Origin: an uncultured Muribaculaceae bacterium
GTDB lineage: Bacteria > Bacteroidota > Bacteroidia > Bacteroidales > Muribaculaceae
Length of the DNA: 47,322 nucleotides
Direction of reading: 5' to 3'
Assembly: GCA_947632485.1 (NCBI GenBank)
Contig: CANRPJ010000023.1
Coordinates: 1-47,322, forward strand
Under the pieces are notes generated by a model. That model made no database searches, was not told the origin of the DNA, and saw only the letters and a list, made by a program, of their open reading frames with translations. Positions 40,933-47,322 of the stretch are shown here, piece by piece. Each line of letters begins with the position of its first letter. Within the stretch, counting starts at the first letter, position 1. A program made the position numbers and the translations under genes.

Positions 40933-41757
40933 ATGAGTTCTGTTAAAAATATAGCTCCTAAGAGAGCCAGTTCTCTCCGGTATTGTCTTCTGCTTCCGCT
41001 TGCGTTGCTCTGTGCATCGGTGGTGGCAAGCATCATTTCCTATTCAGATGCCAGGAAGACTGTAGCCGACGATCTGAACAGAGCGATGGTTTCTCTGGCT
41101 AATGAATACAGCGAGGTATGGACCCGTCAGGATACGATAGCTGCCCTACGCACTATGTATGCCGCTACAAGAAAGCCAATCATATACCGGGCTTCAGAAC
41201 TGAATCTACGCAATATAGCGCTCAAAGATGAAGTCTACTTCACTTTGGCGCTTACCGATAGGAAAAATACTCCTCAGGAGATTCAAGGCCATATTATCAA
41301 ATCAGACTCCATTATGCTGGTGCCGGCGAAATCGGCTGAAGGCATTGCAATTCAAGTACAAGGCTTTACTGATTGCTCTATGGCCTCACTCTTCGCGGCA
41401 TCTGATCAGACCTTGCCGGGAGCGCTCTTCGGCCTTGCTATATTGTCGGCTGTCGGGATGCTTATATGGAGAAGTAGAAAGTCGGAGCTGACGCCTGATG
41501 TGGAGATGCCGGCCTCTGAAATTTTCGGGCAGATCAAACTCACTCCAATGCAGAGGAGATTAGCATTGATGCTTTATGATGCGCCGGGAAGGAAAGTGGA
41601 TAAGAATATCCTGTGTGATTCCCTGTGGGGTAACAAGCTTAACGCGGAGGAGTCGCTTTATACGTTGGTGAAGCGCACCAAAGCTGCACTGGTGGATACG
41701 GATATGGAGATAATATGCAACCGTGGCGAGTCTTATGAGCTTCGCGTAAAGGCTTGA
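40933..41757 (+). CDS. Membrane-bound one-component regulator with C-terminal OmpR-type winged helix
   Basis: A 274-residue protein. A basic N-terminus (KNIAPKRASSLR) precedes membrane segment 1 (about 17-37), a ~120-residue extracytoplasmic domain (38-160), membrane segment 2 (161-179) followed by arginines and lysine, then a cytoplasmic winged helix (about 198-274). The last part follows the Trans_reg_C/OmpR pattern: LTPMQRRLALMLYDAPGRKV, NILCDSLWG, SLYTLVKRTKAAL, IICNRGESYEL. ToxR and CadC have this DNA-binding domain at the N-terminus and one membrane segment, so the order is reversed here. It probably senses an envelope signal and acts directly on DNA. The barrel gene follows after 96 nt with phased repeats in between. 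Topology and domain are well supported; signal unknown. Confidence 0.82.
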   Translation: MSSVKNIAPKRASSLRYCLLLPLALLCASVVASIISYSDARKTVADDLNRAMVSLANEYSEVWTRQDTIAALRTMYAATRKPIIYRASELNLRNIALKDEVYFTLALTDRKNTPQEIQGHIIKSDSIMLVPAKSAEGIAIQVQGFTDCSMASLFAASDQTLPGALFGLAILSAVGMLIWRSRKSELTPDVEMPASEIFGQIKLTPMQRRLALMLYDAPGRKVDKNILCDSLWGNKLNAEESLYTLVKRTKAALVDTDMEIICNRGESYELRVKA

Positions 41758-41768
41758 TAAATAGCGAT

Positions 41769-41800
41769 GTCAGGAATTGTCAGATAAAGGTCAGATAAAA
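41769..41800 (+). promoter_or_regulatory. Three phased GTCAG direct repeats, candidate regulator-binding site
   Basis: GTCAG occurs at 41769, 41779 and 41790, spaced 10 and 11 bp, about one helical turn. The last two extend to GTCAGATAAA. They lie between the regulator gene and the barrel gene, just upstream of where a -33 box would be. Head-to-tail repeats on one DNA face are the classic site for OmpR/PhoB-type winged helices. Confidence 0.55.
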
Positions 41801-41827
41801 TTTTAGGTTCTGCCGATGGCTTGAGGC

Positions 41828-41835
41828 TTACTTTG
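41828..41835 (+). promoter_or_regulatory. Candidate -7 box of the receptor-like barrel gene
   Basis: TTACTTTG deviates by one base from TAnnTTTG and lies 18 nt before the ATG at 41854. No -33 box is seen, as expected for an activator-dependent promoter. Confidence 0.45.
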
Positions 41836-41853
41836 CAGCCAAAAACCATCAGC

Positions 41854-43935
41854 ATGAAAAAGACTTTTATCGTAGTTTCACTTTTACTGCCAGCAGTCTC
41901 GTTCGCCCAACAAGATCTTGCGACAGATTCTCTTTCTACCAGGCTTGAAGAGGTAGTAGTTCAAGGTAGCCGGCAGCAGCTCGGAGCCGAGGTTTCCACC
42001 TATGTTCCGACTTCGAAACAGAAAAATTCAGCGCAGACAGCTGTCGATTTGCTTAATCGAATGGCTATACCTCAACTTAAGGTCTCACCCAACTACGTGG
42101 TTACAGATATGGCGGGAAAAAGCGTGGATATCTTTATAGATTTCCTGCCCGCCTTGAAAGAAGACCTTGTGGGCATGAGGCTTCAGGACGTGAAGAAAAT
42201 AGAGTATTACGATTATCCTTCGAACCCTCGCTTTCAAGGCAAGGCTCATGTGGTGAACTTCATAATGCAGAAGTATGAGTACGGAGGCTATGTGAAGACC
42301 TACGGTTGGGAGAATACCTCAAATGCAGGGCAGATAAGCCTCTACAGCAAGGTTCAGTATAAGCGAATCATGATTGACTTAGCTGCCGGAGCCTTCTATC
42401 TCAACCAAAGCCATACAGGAGGCGATGTTTATGAGACGTTCAGGCTTCCGCAACCTGACGGCTCGCTGAGTGTGTTTGAGCGAAATTTCATTCAAGATAG
42501 CGGCAAACTGCGTAAGCGAACTTATTGGCCTACATTTAAGGTGCTCTATTCTACCGATAAAATTACAATTCAGAACATGGTTGGCGCAAGTTTTGACCAT
42601 ACTCCGTTCAACGATGTGATGGGTCATATATCATATTCACCAGAAATTTCTCCTGCAGCTGCTGTATCAGATTGCAAAGCAAACAGGGTCAATACTTTAT
42701 CCTATAAAGGTTATTGGAACTTTATTCTCAACGACCGCAATAGTATTACATTCTCTCCCCATTTTACCTATTCCCATACGAATACGATGAGCCGCTATGC
42801 GGAGGATAATACTGACGAATTCGAAAACTCGGCTATAGATAATTCATATCAGTTAAGTGGCGATCTGGCTTACTCACATTCTTTTGGCGAATGGGGGAGG
42901 TTGAATACAATGGTGAAAGCCTTGATAACCAGGAACCGGACAACCTATTCAGGTACAACTAACACAAGTGATCGGGTCAATAATTATCGTATGGGGCCCG
43001 GGGTGCAATATAGTATATCGAAAGGAAAGATCTACGGCATGTTAGGAATCGGCCTTAACTATAATAGGCTGGAATGTCTTGATTATAAAGAAATTTCCTC
43101 CTCTCCCTGGTTCGACTTTTCATTACAATATTCTCCGTCAGACCGTCATTCAATCCGTGGAGATTATCATTACTTCAAGATAATGCCATCTTCGAGCTAT
43201 CGTTCGGCTGCTGTGATTCAGAGCAATCCGCTTATGAGCTATACCGGCAATCCTGATATCAGGTCGGAAGGAAGCTATAATGCAGGCGCGAGTTATACTT
43301 TCATTCCTGCCAATCGGTTCAGCATCACAGCGTTCGCAGATACCTGGATTCTCGCTAATCGGTTTGTCTACGAATATGTACCCTACGCTACAGGATTATT
43401 GAGAATTATCAGGCAGCCCGGAGGAGGCTATTCGCAATGGAACTACGGATTTGCGGGCACTTTGCGCCTCTTTGACCGAAGTCTTCAGCTTACAGCGCAG
43501 ATGAGTGCGAACTCAGTGCGTAACGGGGAGCCCTATAATTTCAACAGGACAAAACTCGGATATGCCTTTCAGGCAAGTTATTATCTGGATCACTGGACTT
43601 TCTCCGGCCTCTATTATTCTTCACAAGGCTACTCCGACGGCAGTATGGTCGGCACATGGATGATGACCCGACCATACTATAATATCCAGATTGGCTGGGC
43701 TAATTCTACATGGAACTTCCAGCTCCAGGTGGCCAGTTTAGCGCGCTGGCACTGGAGGAGCGACCGCAGCGAGATGCGCAGCAGATACTACGATAAGGCA
43801 GAACAGACCTATTCAATCAATGATCATGCTCTGGCGCGCCTGGCCGTCACCTACACTTTAGGATTCGGAAAGAAAGTGAAGCGCGGTGATGAGGCTACTC
43901 AGCTCTCAGGTATTGAATCGGGCATTCTTAAGTGA
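41854..43935 (+). CDS. TonB-receptor-like outer membrane beta-barrel protein
   Basis: A 693-residue protein with signal peptide MKKTFIVVSLLLPAVSFA/Q. A TonB-box-like LEEVVVQGSR (31-40) leads to a plug-like domain (about 40-145) containing TAVDLLNRM, then VKKIEYYDYPSNPRFQG and VVNFIMQ. From about 150 on it is a large barrel of alternating strands with many Tyr/Trp/Asn residues. It lacks a carboxypeptidase-like N-terminal domain and a SusD partner, and is shorter than SusC proteins, so it fits the outer membrane beta-barrel family 3 rather than a glycan importer. The start at 41854 is preferred over an upstream TTG at 41821, which lies in the promoter. Likely controlled by the regulator encoded upstream. 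Ligand unknown. Confidence 0.85.
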   Translation: MKKTFIVVSLLLPAVSFAQQDLATDSLSTRLEEVVVQGSRQQLGAEVSTYVPTSKQKNSAQTAVDLLNRMAIPQLKVSPNYVVTDMAGKSVDIFIDFLPALKEDLVGMRLQDVKKIEYYDYPSNPRFQGKAHVVNFIMQKYEYGGYVKTYGWENTSNAGQISLYSKVQYKRIMIDLAAGAFYLNQSHTGGDVYETFRLPQPDGSLSVFERNFIQDSGKLRKRTYWPTFKVLYSTDKITIQNMVGASFDHTPFNDVMGHISYSPEISPAAAVSDCKANRVNTLSYKGYWNFILNDRNSITFSPHFTYSHTNTMSRYAEDNTDEFENSAIDNSYQLSGDLAYSHSFGEWGRLNTMVKALITRNRTTYSGTTNTSDRVNNYRMGPGVQYSISKGKIYGMLGIGLNYNRLECLDYKEISSSPWFDFSLQYSPSDRHSIRGDYHYFKIMPSSSYRSAAVIQSNPLMSYTGNPDIRSEGSYNAGASYTFIPANRFSITAFADTWILANRFVYEYVPYATGLLRIIRQPGGGYSQWNYGFAGTLRLFDRSLQLTAQMSANSVRNGEPYNFNRTKLGYAFQASYYLDHWTFSGLYYSSQGYSDGSMVGTWMMTRPYYNIQIGWANSTWNFQLQVASLARWHWRSDRSEMRSRYYDKAEQTYSINDHALARLAVTYTLGFGKKVKRGDEATQLSGIESGILK

Positions 43936-43958
43936 TCACATCAGTGAAATTATCATTC

Positions 43959-43983
43959 TTCCCCGGCAATTATTGTCGGGGAA
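43959..43983 (+). terminator. Hairpin terminator after the barrel gene
   Basis: An 11-bp stem (ttccccggcaa with ttgtcggggaa, one G-U) closes a 3-nt loop, 24 nt after the stop. The T-tract is poor (AGTTACTCTT). The rest of the spacer to 44178 shows no gene. Confidence 0.6.
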
Positions 43984-44178
43984 AGTTACTCTTAGGGATT
44001 GATGAGCGTATCATGCTTAAAATGGCAGAGGATAAAAAAGAGCGCGCAGTGAGTGGAAATTTGAGGAAAATTGCGTAATTTTACGCCACAAAGCTACCTG
44101 CGCGTGCGCTGGTCAAAACTTATGGCGCTGCGATTTGTTAGAATTGTAAAAGAAACACAAATCAAAACATCGAAAGTT

Positions 44179-44391
44179 ATGAGAGGCTCAGACAACAACG
44201 ACATGGGAACCCCTAAGAGCGTAAGGGTATGGTTCGGTATCTTCATGATATTAGTTTATCTTGGTGTGGGCTTATTGTTCATCTTGGATATCTTTAACAT
44301 TGATAATACGGCTATTAGCTGCACTGTAGGAGGTATCTTGATCGCCTATGGAATCTGGCGCGGATATCGTCTGTATCGCGGTATGAACTGA
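44179..44391 (+). CDS. Small two-helix membrane protein
   Basis: A 70-residue protein with a short polar N-terminus (MRGSDNNDMGTPKSVRV), two hydrophobic segments (about 18-37, WFGIFMILVYLGVGLLFILD, and 44-58, ISCTVGGILIAYGIW) and a basic end (RGYRLYRGMN). The frame is open from 44071, but the ATG at 44179 (or at 44203) gives a sensible membrane protein. It ends 27 nt before the PstS-like gene. In many Bacteroidales a PstS-like gene and a TPR gene follow exbB-exbD-tonB; here this small protein takes that place. I recognise no family. Confidence 0.65.
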   Translation: MRGSDNNDMGTPKSVRVWFGIFMILVYLGVGLLFILDIFNIDNTAISCTVGGILIAYGIWRGYRLYRGMN

Positions 44392-44418
44392 TGGCTTTAT
44401 GATTGTTGACTTCTTGAT

Positions 44419-45417
44419 ATGAAGAAATATAACTGGCTGTGTATGCTGCTCGTTGCCCTTATGGTCGGGGCAGCGGGCTGTACCCCTATTAAGAAAGGGG
44501 AGTATGCCAAGGGTTCGGCCACAATTTTCTGCGATGACGGCTTCAAGAACATTCTCGACGAAGAAATCGAGGTGTTTGAATATTCCTATCCGGAAGCTTC
44601 GATTATTCCCTTCTATGTGAGCGAGGCCGAGGCTGTCGATACTCTGCTTGCCGATAAGACGCAGGCTATAATCATCACTCATGAGCTTACGCCTGAGCAG
44701 ATCAAGTATATGAAGGGTAAGCATAAGAGAGTGGTGCGTACCAACTGTATAGCTGTAGATGCCGTAGCGCTGATTACCAATAAGGATAATCCGGTGAAGG
44801 CCTTGAGCATGGACGATATCAGCCAGATTCTTAACGGACAGATCACTCATTGGAGCCAGCTTGCCCGCAATGATTCGGCTGCTATCAAGCTCGTGTTTGA
44901 TAACGCCGGTTCCTCTACGGTCAGCTATATGCGTGAGCGTTTTATGGACGGGAAGAAGATTTCCGACAATCCCAACGCTTACGCCCAGAATACCAACGCT
45001 CAGGTGTTTGATATCGTTAAGAAAGATCCTTCGGCTCTCGGCATCATTAGCGTGAGCTGGCTGGGCGATGAGCTGCAGGCAGCCAAGAAGGTGCCTCTTG
45101 ATAAGAGAATGGAGGATTATGCTAATGAGACCGATACGATCGTGACTAATCTTACGACCGAGGTAAATGTAGTGAAGGTAAGCAATCCTACTGAGGAAAA
45201 TGATCATGACCTGATGTCGTATGCCCCATACCAGCTCTACATCAACTCCGGTCAGTATCCTCTGGTCAGGAAGGTTTATATGATCTCTACCGCGCCCAAT
45301 TCTACGGTGCTTCATAGCTTCTATACCTTCGTCACTGGGTTTGTAGGTCAGAAGATTATATCAAAAACCGGTATCATGCCCTATAGGGTTCACGCCAGGG
45401 TAGTAAACCTTATGTAG
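44419..45417 (+). CDS. PstS-like substrate-binding lipoprotein
   Basis: A 332-residue lipoprotein with lipobox GAAGC (Cys21). The body is a PstS-type periplasmic binding fold: GSATIFCDDGFKNIL near the start, then the hinge and phosphate-loop-like regions IITHEL, DAVALITNKDNPVKALSMDD and ISQILNGQITHWS, and DNAGSSTVSYMRERF in the second lobe. No permease or ATPase genes are adjacent, so a normal phosphate ABC importer is unlikely here. In Bacteroidota such genes often accompany TonB energy genes and a TPR protein. It may be a binding or sensing component in the periplasm. The ligand is not certain. Confidence 0.83.
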   Translation: MKKYNWLCMLLVALMVGAAGCTPIKKGEYAKGSATIFCDDGFKNILDEEIEVFEYSYPEASIIPFYVSEAEAVDTLLADKTQAIIITHELTPEQIKYMKGKHKRVVRTNCIAVDAVALITNKDNPVKALSMDDISQILNGQITHWSQLARNDSAAIKLVFDNAGSSTVSYMRERFMDGKKISDNPNAYAQNTNAQVFDIVKKDPSALGIISVSWLGDELQAAKKVPLDKRMEDYANETDTIVTNLTTEVNVVKVSNPTEENDHDLMSYAPYQLYINSGQYPLVRKVYMISTAPNSTVLHSFYTFVTGFVGQKIISKTGIMPYRVHARVVNLM

Positions 45418-45471
45418 ACTTTTTAGTCTAAGCAACACAACAACAGAAATAACAAGACGTTTTATAGCAAT

Positions 45472-47106
45472 ATGAGAAAACTTAAATTCCTATTAGCAGC
45501 CTGCATTGCAGGCGCTTCGCTCAACGGCATGGCGCAGACCCACGCCGAGGGTGCGGAGTATTACCGTGCCGATCAGTTTGAGAATGCCAAGGAGCTGCTG
45601 CTCCGCAACATGAACAATGCCGGCACCGATAAGGCTGTAAGCAACTACTATCTCGGTCTTATCGAGCTGAAAAATGGCAATAAGGCTGAGGCCAAGAAGT
45701 ATTTCGACCAGGGTGTGGCCGCTAATGCCGATTTCGCCGGCAACTATGTAGGTCTTGGCATGCTGGAGTTGGGTCAGGGCGACCAGAAGAGCGCAGAGCA
45801 GAATTTCAAGACTGCTGAGTCGCTCGGAAAGAAAGATGCCGGAGTGCAGATCGCTATTGCCCGCGCTTACTATGAGGCTGATCCCGTGAAATACGCCAAG
45901 GAGATCGACAAGCGCATCGAGAAGGCTCGCAAGCTCAACATGAAGGATCCCGACATCTACCTCTTCGAAGGTGATCGTCTGGCCGACAATAAGGATTGGG
46001 GCGGCGCCGGAGGTATGTATGAGATGGCTGCCAACTACGACAACCAGACCCCGGAGGCTTATGTGAAGTATGCCAACCTCTTTACGATGGTTAATCCTGA
46101 CTATGCTATCAGGATGCTTACCCAGCTGCTTCAGAACAATCCGAACTCAGCTCTCGGACAGCGCGAGCTCGCTAACGCTTACTACAATAAGAAAGACTAT
46201 AAGAATGCAGCTTCCGAGTATGCTAAGTATGTGGCTAACCCCAACCACTTCAAGCAGGACGAAGACCGCTATTCTTTCCTTCTCTTCTACGGAGGCGACT
46301 ATCAGCAGGGCTACGACTTCGCAACCAAGCTCCTGAAGGAGAATCCCTCTAACTTCACCGCTCAGCGCTATCAGTTCATGAACGCCGCTCAGATCCCCTC
46401 GATGAAGGAGCAGATTCTTCCTCTTGCAGAGAGCCTCTACAAAAACCACATGGCAAATTCCAACAATAAGCTTGCTCCGATCGACTATACTCTGATTTCT
46501 GAGGAGCTTAGCGCCAACGGCCGTCGTGATGAGGCTGTAAGCGTACTGGAGGAGGCAATCAAGGAAATGCCTGAAAACGCCAACTTCAATAAGCAGCTCG
46601 CCATGATCTATGTTGACGACAACAAGATCAGCAACGCTGCCGATGCCTTCGCCGGCTATCTGGAGAAGACCGAAGAACCCAGCTACAACGACTTTATCCA
46701 GCAGGCTACCTTCGACTACTATGCAGGAATCGAAAATCAGGCAACCGACGCAGCTAAATCTGATGCCTATTATGCCGATGCTGAGAAGTATATCGATAAG
46801 GCAGCTGCCGCTTATCCCGGCTTCTACAAGCCCGTGAAGATGAAAGGTGATATCGCAAAGCAGCGTGCTGCTGAAGGCGATGTAGCGAAGGCTGCCGTAC
46901 CCTACTATACCGAGGCTCTTAAGGCTCTTGAAGGTATGGACGATACGAGCCGTTACGCTAACGATGCAAAGGATATGTACAACTACATGGGCAACTACTA
47001 TCTGGATCAGAAAGACGTGCCCACGGCTAAGCAGTATTTCAACAAATATCTGGAATACGATCCTAACAACGACGGCTATCGCAAGTTCGTGGAAGGACTT
47101 CAGTAA
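45472..47106 (+). CDS. Exported tetratricopeptide-repeat protein
   Basis: A 544-residue protein with signal peptide ending at about residue 21 (NGMA/Q) and TPR-type helical repeats throughout, for example AEYYRADQFENAKELLLRNM, YLGLIELKNGNKAEAKKYFD, and the C-terminal YNYMGNYYLDQKDVPTAKQY then FNKYLEYDPNN. TPR proteins scaffold complexes in the periplasm or outer membrane. It follows the PstS-like gene by 54 nt in the same direction and shares strong codon bias with it. A terminator follows. Partners unknown. Confidence 0.88.
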   Translation: MRKLKFLLAACIAGASLNGMAQTHAEGAEYYRADQFENAKELLLRNMNNAGTDKAVSNYYLGLIELKNGNKAEAKKYFDQGVAANADFAGNYVGLGMLELGQGDQKSAEQNFKTAESLGKKDAGVQIAIARAYYEADPVKYAKEIDKRIEKARKLNMKDPDIYLFEGDRLADNKDWGGAGGMYEMAANYDNQTPEAYVKYANLFTMVNPDYAIRMLTQLLQNNPNSALGQRELANAYYNKKDYKNAASEYAKYVANPNHFKQDEDRYSFLLFYGGDYQQGYDFATKLLKENPSNFTAQRYQFMNAAQIPSMKEQILPLAESLYKNHMANSNNKLAPIDYTLISEELSANGRRDEAVSVLEEAIKEMPENANFNKQLAMIYVDDNKISNAADAFAGYLEKTEEPSYNDFIQQATFDYYAGIENQATDAAKSDAYYADAEKYIDKAAAAYPGFYKPVKMKGDIAKQRAAEGDVAKAAVPYYTEALKALEGMDDTSRYANDAKDMYNYMGNYYLDQKDVPTAKQYFNKYLEYDPNNDGYRKFVEGLQ

Positions 47107-47130
47107 TTCCCTTTCAGACAATCATAGGAG

Positions 47131-47164
47131 GCCCGGTGCTATAAGCATCGGGTCTTTATTTTAC
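47131..47164 (+). terminator. Terminator after the TPR gene
   Basis: A stem of cccggtgc with gcatcggg (one G-U) around a short loop is followed by TCTTTATTTTA, 25 nt after the stop. Confidence 0.75.
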
Positions 47165-47202
47165 CCTTCCTGTTTGATTAATGCAGCCACAGCATACGCA
47201 TA

Positions 47203-47322
47203 GGGACGCGAATTATCGCGTCCGCCTATACAAAGGTAAGTAGACAGTAGGGACGCGATTTTTCGCGTCCGCCGATACAAAGGCGAGCAGAGAGTAGGGA
47301 CGCGATTTTTCGCGTCCGCCGA
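47203..47322. repeat. 47-bp tandem repeat with palindromic core, running off the window
   Basis: Units start at 47203, 47250 and 47297, exactly 47 bp apart. Each contains GGACGCGA-N4-TCGCGTCC (8-bp perfect stem, 4-nt loop ATTA or TTTT), then CCGCCNATACAAAGGNNAG and AGTAG. The third unit is cut by the window end. Unit 1 differs from unit 2 at several positions outside the palindrome. No ORF with coding character covers it. Confidence 0.9.

Noticed and set aside
41821..41853. TTG start of the barrel gene at 41821
   Set aside because: The stretch contains the -7-like box and would put polar residues ahead of a clean signal peptide that begins at 41854.
44071..44178. Longer start for the small membrane protein
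   Set aside because: The added 36 residues are basic, have no membrane character and overlap the likely promoter zone.
47203..47322. CRISPR array
   Set aside because: The whole 47-bp unit repeats, including the part that would be spacer, the core is palindromic at a short loop, and no cas genes are present.

Overview
The window looks like chromosomal DNA of an anaerobic or nanaerobic gut-type Bacteroidales. A Muribaculaceae-like lineage is my guess only. Four things support this. Many genes and both tRNAs sit behind TAnnTTTG (-7) boxes, some with TTG/TTTG about 18-20 nt upstream (-33), and Shine-Dalgarno sequences are scarce. Family content is typical of Bacteroidota: DUF4492 with cytochrome bd, DUF4494, an S16 protein with a long Ala/Glu/Lys tail, a BioG-BioC fusion, a type IX-like C-terminal domain on a Big_2 protein, and outer-membrane barrels. 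Energy genes (cytochrome bd, one-chain pyruvate:ferredoxin oxidoreductase) fit low oxygen. GC is moderate.

Layout. 1-564: end of a secreted Big_2-repeat protein, followed by a terminator and a ~100-nt imperfect palindrome. 775-1589 (-): zeta-toxin-like kinase with a 64-residue upstream partner. 1831-4842 (-): DUF4492-cydA-cydB. 5022-11220: two convergent cobalamin operons, cobQ-cobD-cbiB (+) and cobU-cobT-cobS-cobC (-), covering nucleotide-loop assembly from cobyrinic acid diamide onward. 11374-18652 (+): two-domain DUF1080 lipoprotein, DUF4494-yggS-sugar permease, transketolase, OmpA-like porin. 18770-19563 (-): pseudouridine synthase behind the initiator tRNA. 19773-26255 (+): tetR-fabH-like-fabG-ispD-recG-DEAD helicase. 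26379-31146 (+): PFOR and a lone sialidase. 31121-38587 (-): a tight six-gene run of two OMP barrels, priA, bioA, bioF and bioG-bioC. 38761-39489 (+): rpsP and tRNA-Glu(CTC). 39710-43935 (+): an unrecognised exported protein, a membrane-bound winged-helix regulator and a TonB-receptor-like barrel. 44179-47106 (+): small membrane protein, PstS-like lipoprotein, TPR protein. 47203-47322: 47-bp palindromic tandem repeats that run off the window.

The most interesting part is 40933-43935. The regulator carries its OmpR-type DNA-binding domain at the C-terminus after two membrane segments, the reverse of ToxR/CadC. The promoter region of the neighbouring receptor gene holds three GTCAG repeats spaced 10 and 11 bp apart, just upstream of where a -33 box would lie. 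This suggests a one-component membrane sensor that switches on an outer-membrane receptor. Also notable are cobalamin operons whose -7 boxes each sit exactly 8 nt before the start codon (predicted leaderless mRNAs), a dyad over the tetR promoter, and two pairs of convergent genes whose coding ends overlap.

All calls come from reading sequence and translations by eye. Family names rest on recognised motifs, not on searches.
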